Virus record (IMG/VR): IMGVR_UViG_3300046804_004672
Location: 1 to 29,676 of that record
Source of the DNA: a virus
Reading direction: 5' to 3' (one strand)
DNA: 29,676 bases
Positions 9,288-18,010 of this stretch are shown here, piece after piece. Position 1 is the stretch's first letter, and each line of letters opens with the position of its first letter. The notes under the pieces were generated by a model. That model was not told the DNA's origin. It made no database searches and saw only the letters and a list, made by a program, of their open reading frames with translations. The translations under genes and the position numbers were made by a program.

Positions 9288-11039
9288 TTAAAAAGTCAGT
9301 ATTGTACGAATGGCTTCTGATTGTGAATTAGCACGAATAACCGGCACGACATGATTCACATACAAAATTTCTCCGGTTTGAGGCAAAATATATGGGGGAG
9401 TTACGGCGGTTACAGTCGCCGTCGCGCCCGACGCCTCGACAATATTTGTAAACATCTCGGGGAGGGCAGAGGGCACATGATTATCGGATGCTAGTAGCAC
9501 GGCTTCGGTGTTGCCATTTCCAATACCAATAATGGTAGTATCTTCTACAGTTGTGGAAAATGGAATTCGTGAAACATGTACTAACTTTAATGTACCTCCG
9601 GATTGTTCAACCACTACTCCATATGCACCCGTATCTGGCTGATACACAACTTCATCTTTAGCAAACGTATCGGCAGTTGAAATAATTAATGTTGTAGACA
9701 AATCATACGTATTAGCCGACGCAATTTCTCCATTAATTAGTAATGGGTTTTTTACAATACCAATACGGCGATATTCATTTGCTGTTGTAATTAATCCTCC
9801 TTCCGCACCAGTCAGTTCTGCATACAGCATTACTTGATGCGCGTGAAGTTCGTGCCGAGGATTGATACCATGATTTGATTTGTAGTAAGTGCCACTAGTA
9901 TTACTAAATGCTGCGCGAGGAGAAATAATTGCAGTAGCCGCGGCTCCACTACCTGAGCTATGAGTTGTGATTGACACAGTGGCAAAACTATAATTTTGCC
10001 CATAGGCTTCCATGTGAATGCCGGTCACCACATTGCCCGTCAGTCGGACTGAAGCAATTGCGCCAGTACCGTCTCCATCAATCGTCACACTCGGTGGATT
10101 ATTTGGATTATAATCATGACCACCCGATTCAACTACAATTTGATAAATGGCCCCATTGCCTGAGTTACGCGCAGCATTAAAGACGGTATACGCGGCCGAG
10201 TTATCATCTTGCACATCGCCTGTGCCAGGATCAAGTGTATCACTTGAACAAAATACCGGCATATACTCAGCCGTCTTAAATTTTTGATCTGCTTCTTGGG
10301 ATATGGAATACAAATACTTCCATGTATAGAATTTGTTATTGTCTGCTTGTGACGTTACCAAATCGCTAGGAGACGCGACACCTGAAATTGTTGGTTCTTG
10401 AATGCTGATACCAATAGTTTCATCATCAGACGATGTACGACCATTAAAAATACATTTGAACACATCATTGGTGGACGTAACCACATACGGATACCCTAAT
10501 TCTGTATTGGCAAAATCCCCTGAAGTGCTACGATGGTCATACATCTGATAGATTGATCCGGTAGTCCACGTATAGCGCGGAACCACATATGCCACGTCGG
10601 TATCGCTTAATCGACGAAGTGCCAGTGCGTCTCGTAAGTAATCATATGACGCTTGTTCTGTATCTACCGGAATTTCGGGCGCGGCGTCCGATTCTGCCCA
10701 CGGCGTAGACCGACCAATAAACAAGTAGTACGTATCATATTGGGCGAGTTGTTCGCGGGTCTTAAATAATTGATCGCTGATCGCCGTAGAAAATGTGGCA
10801 TTAACAGTGACGGAGGTGCCATTGGAGGCGATAGCCGTAATAAGTCGGGACTCGTTATTGATAATCAAAATGTCACCGACACGCATTGTGCTGAACACAT
10901 TGCTTGATATGGTTAATACCGTGCTGTTGGCATTTACCGTTGCGGTATTCGCACCGTATGTACGCAATCCTTCAGTCAAGGATTCCACAAACTGCTGGGC
11001 GCCATGAATGTGGTATTTTTCAGTGGTAATAACCGGCAT
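9288..11039 (-). CDS. 8: Baseplate wedge protein, gp8-like
   Basis: 583 aa, longer than T4 gp8 (334). Residues about 100-210 carry the gp8-type core as it looks in marine T4-like phages: YDTYYLFIGRSTPW, then ALALRRLSDTDVAYVVPRYTW, then GSIYQMYDHR. An SH3-like insert (MRVGDILIINNESRLITAI) sits near residues 52-70, and two GxGY-type beta repeats lie near residues 300-360 (VESGGHDYNPNNPPSVTIDG), which may account for the extra length. In T4 gp8 dimers link gp7 to gp10 in the wedge. Gene order gp25-6-7-8 supports the call. An exact TATAAATA precedes the gene, and GAGGAGAT is a clear ribosome binding site. The 41-base gap to gp7 is among the widest in the minus block. Confidence 0.82.
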   Translation of the reverse strand: MPVITTEKYHIHGAQQFVESLTEGLRTYGANTATVNANSTVLTISSNVFSTMRVGDILIINNESRLITAIASNGTSVTVNATFSTAISDQLFKTREQLAQYDTYYLFIGRSTPWAESDAAPEIPVDTEQASYDYLRDALALRRLSDTDVAYVVPRYTWTTGSIYQMYDHRSTSGDFANTELGYPYVVTSTNDVFKCIFNGRTSSDDETIGISIQEPTISGVASPSDLVTSQADNNKFYTWKYLYSISQEADQKFKTAEYMPVFCSSDTLDPGTGDVQDDNSAAYTVFNAARNSGNGAIYQIVVESGGHDYNPNNPPSVTIDGDGTGAIASVRLTGNVVTGIHMEAYGQNYSFATVSITTHSSGSGAAATAIISPRAAFSNTSGTYYKSNHGINPRHELHAHQVMLYAELTGAEGGLITTANEYRRIGIVKNPLLINGEIASANTYDLSTTLIISTADTFAKDEVVYQPDTGAYGVVVEQSGGTLKLVHVSRIPFSTTVEDTTIIGIGNGNTEAVLLASDNHVPSALPEMFTNIVEASGATATVTAVTPPYILPQTGEILYVNHVVPVIRANSQSEAIRTILTF

Positions 11040-11061
11040 TGTGTGCTTTTATCTCCTCGTC

Positions 11062-11069
11062 TATTTATA
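11062..11069 (-). promoter_or_regulatory. T4-type late promoter, exact TATAAATA
   Basis: The minus strand reads TATAAATA, identical to the T4 late consensus recognised by gp55/gp33 with RNA polymerase. It lies 22 bases before the gp8-like ATG. With T4 spacing transcription would start near 11056, giving a short leader with GAGGAG placed to serve as the ribosome binding site. It lies in a true intergenic gap between gp7 and gp8. Confidence 0.7.
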
Positions 11070-11080
11070 CGGAGTCGCGA

Positions 11081-13891
11081 CTACCCACGGCTCGCCGTTG
11101 GGGCGCTCATAGTTAATACTAGTGCTTCTGGGTTGGAGACGGTCAATATCTGAGTTGTTTCATATGGGCTGATTGCTTGTATATTGTACATGTTAATGAC
11201 GGTTTCCGTCGTTACGCTCAGTGTAATTTCAGTTGGCACGGTTATCTGAGGTACAATCCACGATAATGATACCGAAGCAACGGTCAACGTGACACTCTCA
11301 ACTTGTGATTCTTCTTGGTTACTGACCGTAATCACCGCCGCCGGCATGACAATAGTTCTCAATAACGCACAGGTGACCGCAGGCGCCGTTAATGACACCG
11401 TTGTTGTAGATACCGGTATTTTCAGCAACTCAGTTTCTTCTTGATTAGTGACCGTTATTACCGCCGAATTAACATATACACCTAACGCAGTAGTAACGGC
11501 TCCGGGGGTCATCGCAAGTGTAGCACTAGGACTTAGTGTAACTCCTCTACTAATGGCCGCAGATGGTGCAGATACAGTAATAGTTTTACTGTTAGGCGGA
11601 ACTTCTGAGTCGGAATTAATCGTCAACGTCAAATCAATTCCGCCAAATGTTACGATTGACGTTAAATCAATTTCGGTGGTAATTGTTTGCCGTGGAAGTA
11701 ACAAACCACCGGCCGGATGTACCAATCGTTTTAATATCGTAGCATACCGAGACAAATCTTCTTCTACGGTCATGACATACGCAAACGGTTGATATTTTGT
11801 GATGTCTTGAAAATACTGGTCTGCGGACGTAAAACTGCGCGTATTACGGAAATACGGTTCTCCATAACTCAACGCACCAAGCGTCATCGATAATTCCGCA
11901 TCATGACCACTAGTAGTTGTTGACGTGCTGCTGTTGACGGTAAATGCTACATTACTGTATCCAGATCCACCTGTAATTACATCAACTTGACCAATTTGGC
12001 CCGTTTCTTTTTGTACAGACAGGAGCGCGGGATGAAATGCTTCACCAAAAATTTCTTCATAGGTAAGCGGTTCTGTTCCCGCCGCATCTGCCGTAGGTGC
12101 GACTGGCGTTTGAACCGCAACCGTTGGCAATGCTACAACATACCCCTGTCCAAAACTTTCAACCGTCACACTGAATATTTCGCCCAATTCTGTGCGAATA
12201 CCATTCACAAATACTGGATACGTGGAGAAGGTTGAAGTCAGCCCAACAATTGTCGTCTGAAGATTGGCACCATAAATTGCAGACGACGGATTGCTGCTCC
12301 ATGATACTTGGTTTAGTGTTATCGCGGCTTCTGATAGCAATTGACGACCATCCTCGGTCTGCAAGTCACTTCCCGTATTGCCATCACCTTCAAGTAATAA
12401 TCCTCCAAACAAATCGGACAACGACACACCGACTTCATAGTAGTCAATTTTTTCGCGACTGGCTTCATACTCCAATCCATCGGCTTCGAAGGTAAATGTA
12501 AGAACGTCACCATTAGTTACACCATTTGCGTTTGGTGTATCGGCGTTAATTATTAAATTGCCAGGAGAAACCGCCGAAACGTATCCCGACAGACCATAAC
12601 CGCCACCCGTACCAGTATTATCAACAATTAAAGGTAATCCTGTATAGTATCCTAATCCTGCGTCATCAATATTCAATTCGTTCAAATCTACGTCGGTAAA
12701 TTTAGCAATGCGGCCTACACCACCAAATCCACCCGTGGCAACCACTCCATTGGCATATCGTGCGGGAGGATACACTAATTCACCTTCATTGTATCCGGCA
12801 CCCCGTTGATTAATGATAAACCCCGTGATTGATCCTAAGAGTTGCCCCGTAATAGCGTCGGGGTCATTGGTCGGTACCGTCGAGATAGTTTCTCCCGCCT
12901 GAAATGTGGTGGCGGTCACAAATTCTTGAATAAGATTATACGTATAAACGGTATCGGCTAACCCTTCGGGGGGTACACCATATTTGGTCGCAACAAGAAC
13001 CCCTGTCCCATCTTCTAATTGTATTCCACCCAATTCTTGCGTAATAACAGGATCGCTAATAAACAATCGTACTACCCGACGATTACCTTCAAAGGCTTGC
13101 ACGCCTTGCAACACTGTCGCGTGAGCATTACTAGATAATCCAACAATCTCTCGCGTTTCAATTAGCGCGACGTTACCTGTTACTGAAGCGTCGGTATCAT
13201 AGTCTAACCGAAGAATTGTTGGCTTGACCCATTCGTTGTCGGAAGTCGTAAAGACGGATTCGCGAGGATATGAAAATTCTACTTCTTTGCCATATAACGA
13301 GCGAAATAAAAATTGATACGAGGCTTCACTACCACGCGATTGATAAAAATCAAGAATACGTGGAATCAATACACTAGTGTTTGTTAGTCCCTGTGGAATC
13401 TCCCGCAGGTACGTGTCACGAAAATATGTGACGAAATCGGCTAACGTGTGCTCCACATCATGCACCGTCAATATTTGCCGAATGGCCCCCGAGGCTTGAC
13501 GAATGGATTTATTCGTTTCAACCGTGTGGGTATTCGCAAAATACGAACGAATGGGCACCTCATACACAATTAAATGGTCGTTATTGGCAATACTACGAAT
13601 ACGAAACTGGTCGCTTCCTACCCGAAATTGTACATTGTTGGCATAAATTTCAGTATTACTAAACTGAGTACCTCCGCCAATAATTGTCGAATTCCCAGAC
13701 CGTACGGTGACAACCCCCGGCTGAAGCGTATACGTTGATGTGACAGGTTTATCGTCGTATTGTTCTAAAAACTCATAGTATGCTTTGACAAATGAGACAA
13801 ACGCCGGATATTCTGACTCTACAAAGTCAGGGATAATATCGCGAATACGTGTGCTCAGGCGATGATGAACATCGTTGGCAAAGTGTGCCAT
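11081..13891 (-). CDS. 7: Baseplate wedge protein, gp7-like
   Basis: 936 aa. Residues about 18-45 (IPDFVESEYPAFVSFVKAYY followed by EFLEQYDD) and about 180-220 (ILDFYQSRGSEASYQFLFRS, then LYGKEVEFSYPRE) match the T4 gp7 C-terminal half, whose corresponding segments I recall as a FEAFCEAYIQYL helix and a KGIEASYKFLFKVLY motif. A further match is LKRLVHPAGGLLLPRQ near residue 735 (T4 has a RFVHPVGFGF motif). The large N-terminal part of T4 gp7 is absent; instead there are SH3-like and GxGY modules between the core motifs and a repetitive beta-rich tail from about 760 to 936. In T4, gp7 with (gp6)2 and gp53 forms the wedge core. Position between gp6 and gp8 homologues agrees. GGAG lies 11 bases before the ATG. 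Confidence 0.78.
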   Translation of the reverse strand: MAHFANDVHHRLSTRIRDIIPDFVESEYPAFVSFVKAYYEFLEQYDDKPVTSTYTLQPGVVTVRSGNSTIIGGGTQFSNTEIYANNVQFRVGSDQFRIRSIANNDHLIVYEVPIRSYFANTHTVETNKSIRQASGAIRQILTVHDVEHTLADFVTYFRDTYLREIPQGLTNTSVLIPRILDFYQSRGSEASYQFLFRSLYGKEVEFSYPRESVFTTSDNEWVKPTILRLDYDTDASVTGNVALIETREIVGLSSNAHATVLQGVQAFEGNRRVVRLFISDPVITQELGGIQLEDGTGVLVATKYGVPPEGLADTVYTYNLIQEFVTATTFQAGETISTVPTNDPDAITGQLLGSITGFIINQRGAGYNEGELVYPPARYANGVVATGGFGGVGRIAKFTDVDLNELNIDDAGLGYYTGLPLIVDNTGTGGGYGLSGYVSAVSPGNLIINADTPNANGVTNGDVLTFTFEADGLEYEASREKIDYYEVGVSLSDLFGGLLLEGDGNTGSDLQTEDGRQLLSEAAITLNQVSWSSNPSSAIYGANLQTTIVGLTSTFSTYPVFVNGIRTELGEIFSVTVESFGQGYVVALPTVAVQTPVAPTADAAGTEPLTYEEIFGEAFHPALLSVQKETGQIGQVDVITGGSGYSNVAFTVNSSTSTTTSGHDAELSMTLGALSYGEPYFRNTRSFTSADQYFQDITKYQPFAYVMTVEEDLSRYATILKRLVHPAGGLLLPRQTITTEIDLTSIVTFGGIDLTLTINSDSEVPPNSKTITVSAPSAAISRGVTLSPSATLAMTPGAVTTALGVYVNSAVITVTNQEETELLKIPVSTTTVSLTAPAVTCALLRTIVMPAAVITVSNQEESQVESVTLTVASVSLSWIVPQITVPTEITLSVTTETVINMYNIQAISPYETTQILTVSNPEALVLTMSAPTASRG
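11100..11620 (-). repeat. Degenerate beta repeats in the gp7-like C-terminus
   Basis: The last 160 or so residues contain approximate repeats: VITVTNQEETELL, VITVSNQEESQVE and ILTVSNPEALVL, each separated by 'VSLTAP'-like strands. Copies are about 45 residues apart and diverged at DNA level. No equivalent is known to me in T4 gp7. They may be a stalk or carbohydrate-binding-like beta array. Confidence 0.6.
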
Positions 13892-13897
13892 AAGTAA

Positions 13898-15841
13898 CTA
13901 TGCTCCGAATGACCCAAACCCTAATTGACCCACAAAGTTATTGCGGCCGGTGGTGGTATTCCGACGATTCAATAAATCTTCGACCATTGTTATTTTAATA
14001 TTGTCTGCGGGCAATACAATAATTTGACTGCGATTGGGTGTTACATCTGAATTGAGCGGAATTGCACGAATTCGTAATTCATTAATAAGATTAGTCGTAA
14101 TGGCGCGAGGAAAAAAGTTTGTAAAGGTTACTTTTCCTAACGCAAAGTCAACCACACCGACATTTGCCTTCACTGTAACAGTGGTATTGTTAGCGTCTGT
14201 TTTGTACACATGTAACGCGGTTCCTTCATTTTCAACCCAACAAAATTTTTGCACAAACCCAGATTCATCAATATGCGAAAACGTTTGGGTACCAATCTTA
14301 CTGCTGACCGACACGACCCCATTGGCACTTGTATATGCGCCAATTCCCGTCGTTGTGCTCGGGGCAAAAATTGGATTGGCAAAATTAAGCGTATAATTAA
14401 CTGCTCCAGTATCGACGCGAAGTTTCTTTTCCAATAAGACCGAAGACATATTACTTTGAATGCTAATTTCAGAGGTGTCAATAATACGAGACAATTGGGA
14501 ATACCGAAAATACGAACCAAATTGCCCCAAGTATTGCGTCGCATAATTTTGAATAGCGGTGCTCACAGTCTGTTGTAGTTCCTGCACAGACAATGCCGTT
14601 GAAGCGGAAGTGTACCGAACTTCAGAATCCGTAACCAAATAAATGTAGTCTGGATCGACGGCCTCAAACGCTAATGTAGGCGATGATTTTGGGCGCAGCA
14701 CATTTTTAATAATTTGGGCTTTTTGTGTGGGGCCAAACCGTTCGGCGTTTACTGGTTTCAAACAGAGAAACATTTTTCCGTACGTTGGTGGGTCATTATC
14801 TTCGCCGCCCCATATCGTGAGCGAGTCAATTCCACTGACTTCCGACAAGAGAATTGCCCGAGCATCGTCTGGCGTTACAATGCGACCCTGTGTCTGGTAA
14901 ATATTCGGCGCTAATCGTTTAATACTCTCAATACTCTCTCGGGGTGCGCCACCGTAAGACGGAATATTCACATTACTTAGCACCACAGACACATTTGCCG
15001 TTTGACTAACTGTGCCTAGTACCGTTCCCGTATAGACAAACGTGTTCGCACCCGAACTTGCCGCCCCTCGCGAATCCAAATATTTGATAACTACTTGCTG
15101 CCCAATATTCAAATTTCGGCCAAGACGACCATCACCAAACTGAATCTCGTAATCCCCCGTGTTGGTTTCAAACAAGAAATATACGTTAGACGTAGCATTG
15201 ACGGTGACCGCCGATGTTGCGCGAGTATAGGTGTGGGAAGTAGTTGAGGTTGGAGGTGTTACGGTAACACTAATGGTCGTGGTGTCTACGTTTTGATTGA
15301 ATATGCGCAGCACCGTACCAGTATCAGAATAGTTAGTTTCGGTAATATCGTACGTTTGCGTCAGCAACGTGCCTTCGCGCAGTTGCACTCCCGTGAATGT
15401 TACGTTGGTATTGCCATTAGGATAGACGAGCGTGTCCTCTAGGACATAAAATGTGAACACCGTTCCTAATACATTTGATTGAAACGAAGCGTATTTGGGC
15501 AACAATAACGTACCTTCACCCACGGCCACATCATTCACCGTAATATCCACTTCTGCGGTAGACCCCGTAACTGACCGAGGAATGTAGCCCACCTGTTTGG
15601 CGGCCGCCACAACCGAGTTGCGAATTTGTGCGGTCTGGAGAAAGACTTCATTGACCGCAAAATTGGTGTACCACCCGTGATAATACGCATCATACGACAA
15701 AATATCCAGCAGCAGCGACAGCGACGAGCCTTCGAAGTTATAGTCTTGAAACTCGGTCTGGGCTTGGAGATACCGCTTCAGGTCAGCCCGAATGGTATCA
15801 AAGTCAAGGGGGACAATCTGGATATTGGATGTAATGGCCAT
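13898..15841 (-). CDS. 6: Baseplate wedge protein, gp6 (gpJ-like)
   Basis: 647 aa, close to T4 gp6 (660). The N-terminal region (residues about 8-100) has the family pattern: DFDTIRADLKRYLQAQTEF, LLLDILSYDAYYHGWYTNFA, NEVFLQTAQIRNSVVAAAKQ and VGYIPRSVTGSTAEV. The middle (about 300-420) contains the gpJ/baseplate_J-type segment (APRESIESIKRLAPNIYQTQ, then GRIVTPDDARAIL). In T4 two gp6 copies per wedge form the inner ring that locks the sheath-contraction trigger. It lies 7 bases downstream of gp25 and 6 upstream of gp7. No good Shine-Dalgarno is visible before the ATG (GGTAACGCATAT), so translation may be coupled to gp25. Confidence 0.92.
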   Translation of the reverse strand: MAITSNIQIVPLDFDTIRADLKRYLQAQTEFQDYNFEGSSLSLLLDILSYDAYYHGWYTNFAVNEVFLQTAQIRNSVVAAAKQVGYIPRSVTGSTAEVDITVNDVAVGEGTLLLPKYASFQSNVLGTVFTFYVLEDTLVYPNGNTNVTFTGVQLREGTLLTQTYDITETNYSDTGTVLRIFNQNVDTTTISVTVTPPTSTTSHTYTRATSAVTVNATSNVYFLFETNTGDYEIQFGDGRLGRNLNIGQQVVIKYLDSRGAASSGANTFVYTGTVLGTVSQTANVSVVLSNVNIPSYGGAPRESIESIKRLAPNIYQTQGRIVTPDDARAILLSEVSGIDSLTIWGGEDNDPPTYGKMFLCLKPVNAERFGPTQKAQIIKNVLRPKSSPTLAFEAVDPDYIYLVTDSEVRYTSASTALSVQELQQTVSTAIQNYATQYLGQFGSYFRYSQLSRIIDTSEISIQSNMSSVLLEKKLRVDTGAVNYTLNFANPIFAPSTTTGIGAYTSANGVVSVSSKIGTQTFSHIDESGFVQKFCWVENEGTALHVYKTDANNTTVTVKANVGVVDFALGKVTFTNFFPRAITTNLINELRIRAIPLNSDVTPNRSQIIVLPADNIKITMVEDLLNRRNTTTGRNNFVGQLGFGSFGA

Positions 15842-15848
15842 ATATGCG

Positions 15849-16259
15849 TTACCGTAAGCGGCGTAGCAACACGCCCGTTGTAATAAGATTTGGCAAATTT
15901 AAGACCTTGACCGCAATTTCAATCCATAACGTGTTCGCATCAAGATACTCGCCTGTCGGTTTTTTATCAAAATAGACATCAATATGTTGCAATTCCACTC
16001 GACGTTCAAATTGACGAATCGTGTCTCCAATGTTCTTGACCAGCACAGTTGTGGTGACTTTATCCAATGGCTCAAATAACATGCGATTGACCGTGCCACC
16101 CAATCCAGGCTGAAATAGACGTTCACCTACCGATGTCAACACTAACAAACGCAATGATTGCTTAATCGATTCCTCATTTTCTACTTTCATCAAATCCGCA
16201 GTGATAGGATCCGGAAGAAACGAAATGTCAAAGTCGCTGTATAAAGTTTGAGTTGCCAT
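15849..16259 (-). CDS. 25: Baseplate wedge protein gp25 (lysozyme-like fold)
   Basis: 136 aa, matching T4 gp25 (132). The family core is clear: NEESIKQSLRLLVLTSVGER near residue 28, LFQPGLGGTVNRMLFEP (about 49-65) with the conserved FEP of the 'EPR-type' loop, then LVKNIGDTIRQFERRVEL. gp25 sits in the inner baseplate next to gp6 and gp53 and marks where the sheath begins; the same fold is in type VI secretion TssE. The gene opens a gp25-6-7-8 block. The 38-base gap upstream holds a TAAATA box exactly 5 bases before the ATG and no obvious Shine-Dalgarno. Confidence 0.93.
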   Translation of the reverse strand: MATQTLYSDFDISFLPDPITADLMKVENEESIKQSLRLLVLTSVGERLFQPGLGGTVNRMLFEPLDKVTTTVLVKNIGDTIRQFERRVELQHIDVYFDKKPTGEYLDANTLWIEIAVKVLNLPNLITTGVLLRRLR

Positions 16260-16264
16260 ATGCG

Positions 16265-16272
16265 TATTTAGT
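16265..16272 (-). promoter_or_regulatory. TAAATA box 5 nt before gp25
   Basis: The minus strand reads ACTAAATA, then CGCAT, then the gp25 ATG at 16259. It lies in a 38-base gap, so it is not simply coding sequence. Two bases differ from TATAAATA. With T4 late-promoter spacing the start would fall on the A of the ATG. Confidence 0.4.
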
Positions 16273-16297
16273 CATGTGTCATTAAACTAATGCCGTC

Positions 16298-18007
16298 CTA
16301 ACTGGGCGCACCTTTACCCCCACCACTTCCACCATTACACGGCCATTTACTCGTCCACTTGGGATCAATGACATTTGCGGAACTACAACGACGAGGATCG
16401 GCAGAACCAGTTTCCGAGCATTTTGAATTATATGCGTTTTCAATACGCGCCAACCAATATCCTTGCCATCCAATAACCCACCGACCGTCACTGAGTGTGT
16501 CGGGTTTTGATGAGTAGCCAACCCAACCATCCACACTAAACGGTTCGCCTGAGCATGATAATGCGGCACGACCTTCTTCGGTATCAATATCAATCGGTCT
16601 ACCGTCAGGAAGCCGTAATGCGGCGTCGTTGTAAATATCATTACGAATTGCTTGACGTAGATATCCGGGGTCAATACTAATTCCCGGAGGCAATTCCCAA
16701 TAATACGGATTGGTAGGATCTGTGCCTGGTGCAGGGAAAACAACTCCTTCACACGCACCACCACCGCCACCATCACTTGAACCTCCAGCACCCGCGCTCG
16801 CGCTCAAAATACTAACAGGTTGTTCCTGCGGAAGTTGAGTATCCAACCCCACTGGCTGTAACCGTTGTTGTCGTTCTGCCAACATATCCAAAAGTTTTGT
16901 GCCCGCTTCTATATTTCGCTGGGCTTGGGTATCCGTACCAGTTGAAGGTTGATAGATGTGCAGCCCATCTACAAAGGTGTCATTAAATGTTTTGGTTTGC
17001 ACTTGGCGCCGGCGTGCGTCAATACTGAATGACACATGAATCCATGCTTGACCACCCCCCGAGATGTCATAGCATAAAATTAGTTGGTCGTATAAGATAT
17101 TATCTCGCATCCATCGGGCTAATTGATATAACGATGAGGCAGCGGCTAATGACCCATCCCCGACCGTAATGTCTATGGCTTCACCTCGCTCGTGTTGAGA
17201 CGTTCCCGTAGTTTCTGAGCGGAATCCTTCTAAAATATAAGGGACACCTAATCCTGAAGATTGGGCGTAATTTCGTGTTGGCGCATACACATTTTCGGCC
17301 AACAATGTTAACCGATACATAATCTCATCTTCCAACAAGCCAGATTGTGGGTATAGTCGTTCTTCTGGAGTACTAATTACCACATATTTAACCGCTTTTT
17401 CTGCGGTAGTTTTTTCTTTACTGTCTAATGTATATTTGGTGGCTTTTGGATTAAAAAATCTTGGAGAACTAACTAAAGCGGATGCAGTTTTGAATTCACG
17501 CGGTAGCGTTGGAATCCCCGCACCCAATGGAGCACCCGATACCAATGACTGCGCAACAGACCGAGCGACCGTTTCAGACAATGATTTTCCTGCCGCACTA
17601 GCAGACGCAGATAATCCCTCTTTCAACGGTCGCCGAATATTATCTGGATTTGATTCCTCAACAATCGACACACCAAGCGCGGCACTACTGGCGGCTTTTG
17701 TGGCAGTACCTATTCCACCCGTTAATTTTTTTCCACCAAATAATTTGAACTTCCCGAGAACTTTTCCCGCAATCGCTCCCCCGACTGGACCCAAGGCGGC
17801 TTTTAAGCCAATGGATATCGCCTGCGATTTTAACGATGCAGTAAGATTTCCCTTAAGTTTATTCGCAAGTTTACCGAGTTTACTTGACGCAGGATTATTC
17901 TTCGAGAAACTTAACGATTTGGGCGGCCGACCAGACGCCAGTAACTCGGCGGTATCGCGCACGTCCCGAAACGCAAATTTTTTCTTTCCGCTTGTATCTA
18001 CCGCCAT
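16298..18007 (-). CDS. Virion M15-type zinc peptidase (peptidoglycan-cleaving, putative)
   Basis: 569 aa. The catalytic region shows the M15 (D-Ala-D-Ala carboxypeptidase/endolysin-like) zinc pattern: SQHERGEAIDITV with His272 and Asp279 as two ligands, and WIHVSF with His324 as the third. The upstream segment (ILEGFRSETTGTS) is also typical. This enzyme would cut peptide bridges during penetration. Residues 60-112 are Gly/Ala/Lys-rich and amphipathic (KAALGPVGGAIAGKVLGKFK), perhaps membrane-active. After a Gly/Ser linker near 400-415 a Cys-containing C-terminal domain (about 415-555) is unassigned; it has WVGYSSKPDTLSDGRWVIGW. It starts 3 bases after the spike gene's stop, with GGTAGGAT just before the ATG. 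Domain call firm, substrate inferred. Confidence 0.78.
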   Translation of the reverse strand: MAVDTSGKKKFAFRDVRDTAELLASGRPPKSLSFSKNNPASSKLGKLANKLKGNLTASLKSQAISIGLKAALGPVGGAIAGKVLGKFKLFGGKKLTGGIGTATKAASSAALGVSIVEESNPDNIRRPLKEGLSASASAAGKSLSETVARSVAQSLVSGAPLGAGIPTLPREFKTASALVSSPRFFNPKATKYTLDSKEKTTAEKAVKYVVISTPEERLYPQSGLLEDEIMYRLTLLAENVYAPTRNYAQSSGLGVPYILEGFRSETTGTSQHERGEAIDITVGDGSLAAASSLYQLARWMRDNILYDQLILCYDISGGGQAWIHVSFSIDARRRQVQTKTFNDTFVDGLHIYQPSTGTDTQAQRNIEAGTKLLDMLAERQQRLQPVGLDTQLPQEQPVSILSASAGAGGSSDGGGGGACEGVVFPAPGTDPTNPYYWELPPGISIDPGYLRQAIRNDIYNDAALRLPDGRPIDIDTEEGRAALSCSGEPFSVDGWVGYSSKPDTLSDGRWVIGWQGYWLARIENAYNSKCSETGSADPRRCSSANVIDPKWTSKWPCNGGSGGGKGAPS

Positions 18008-18010
18008 ATC

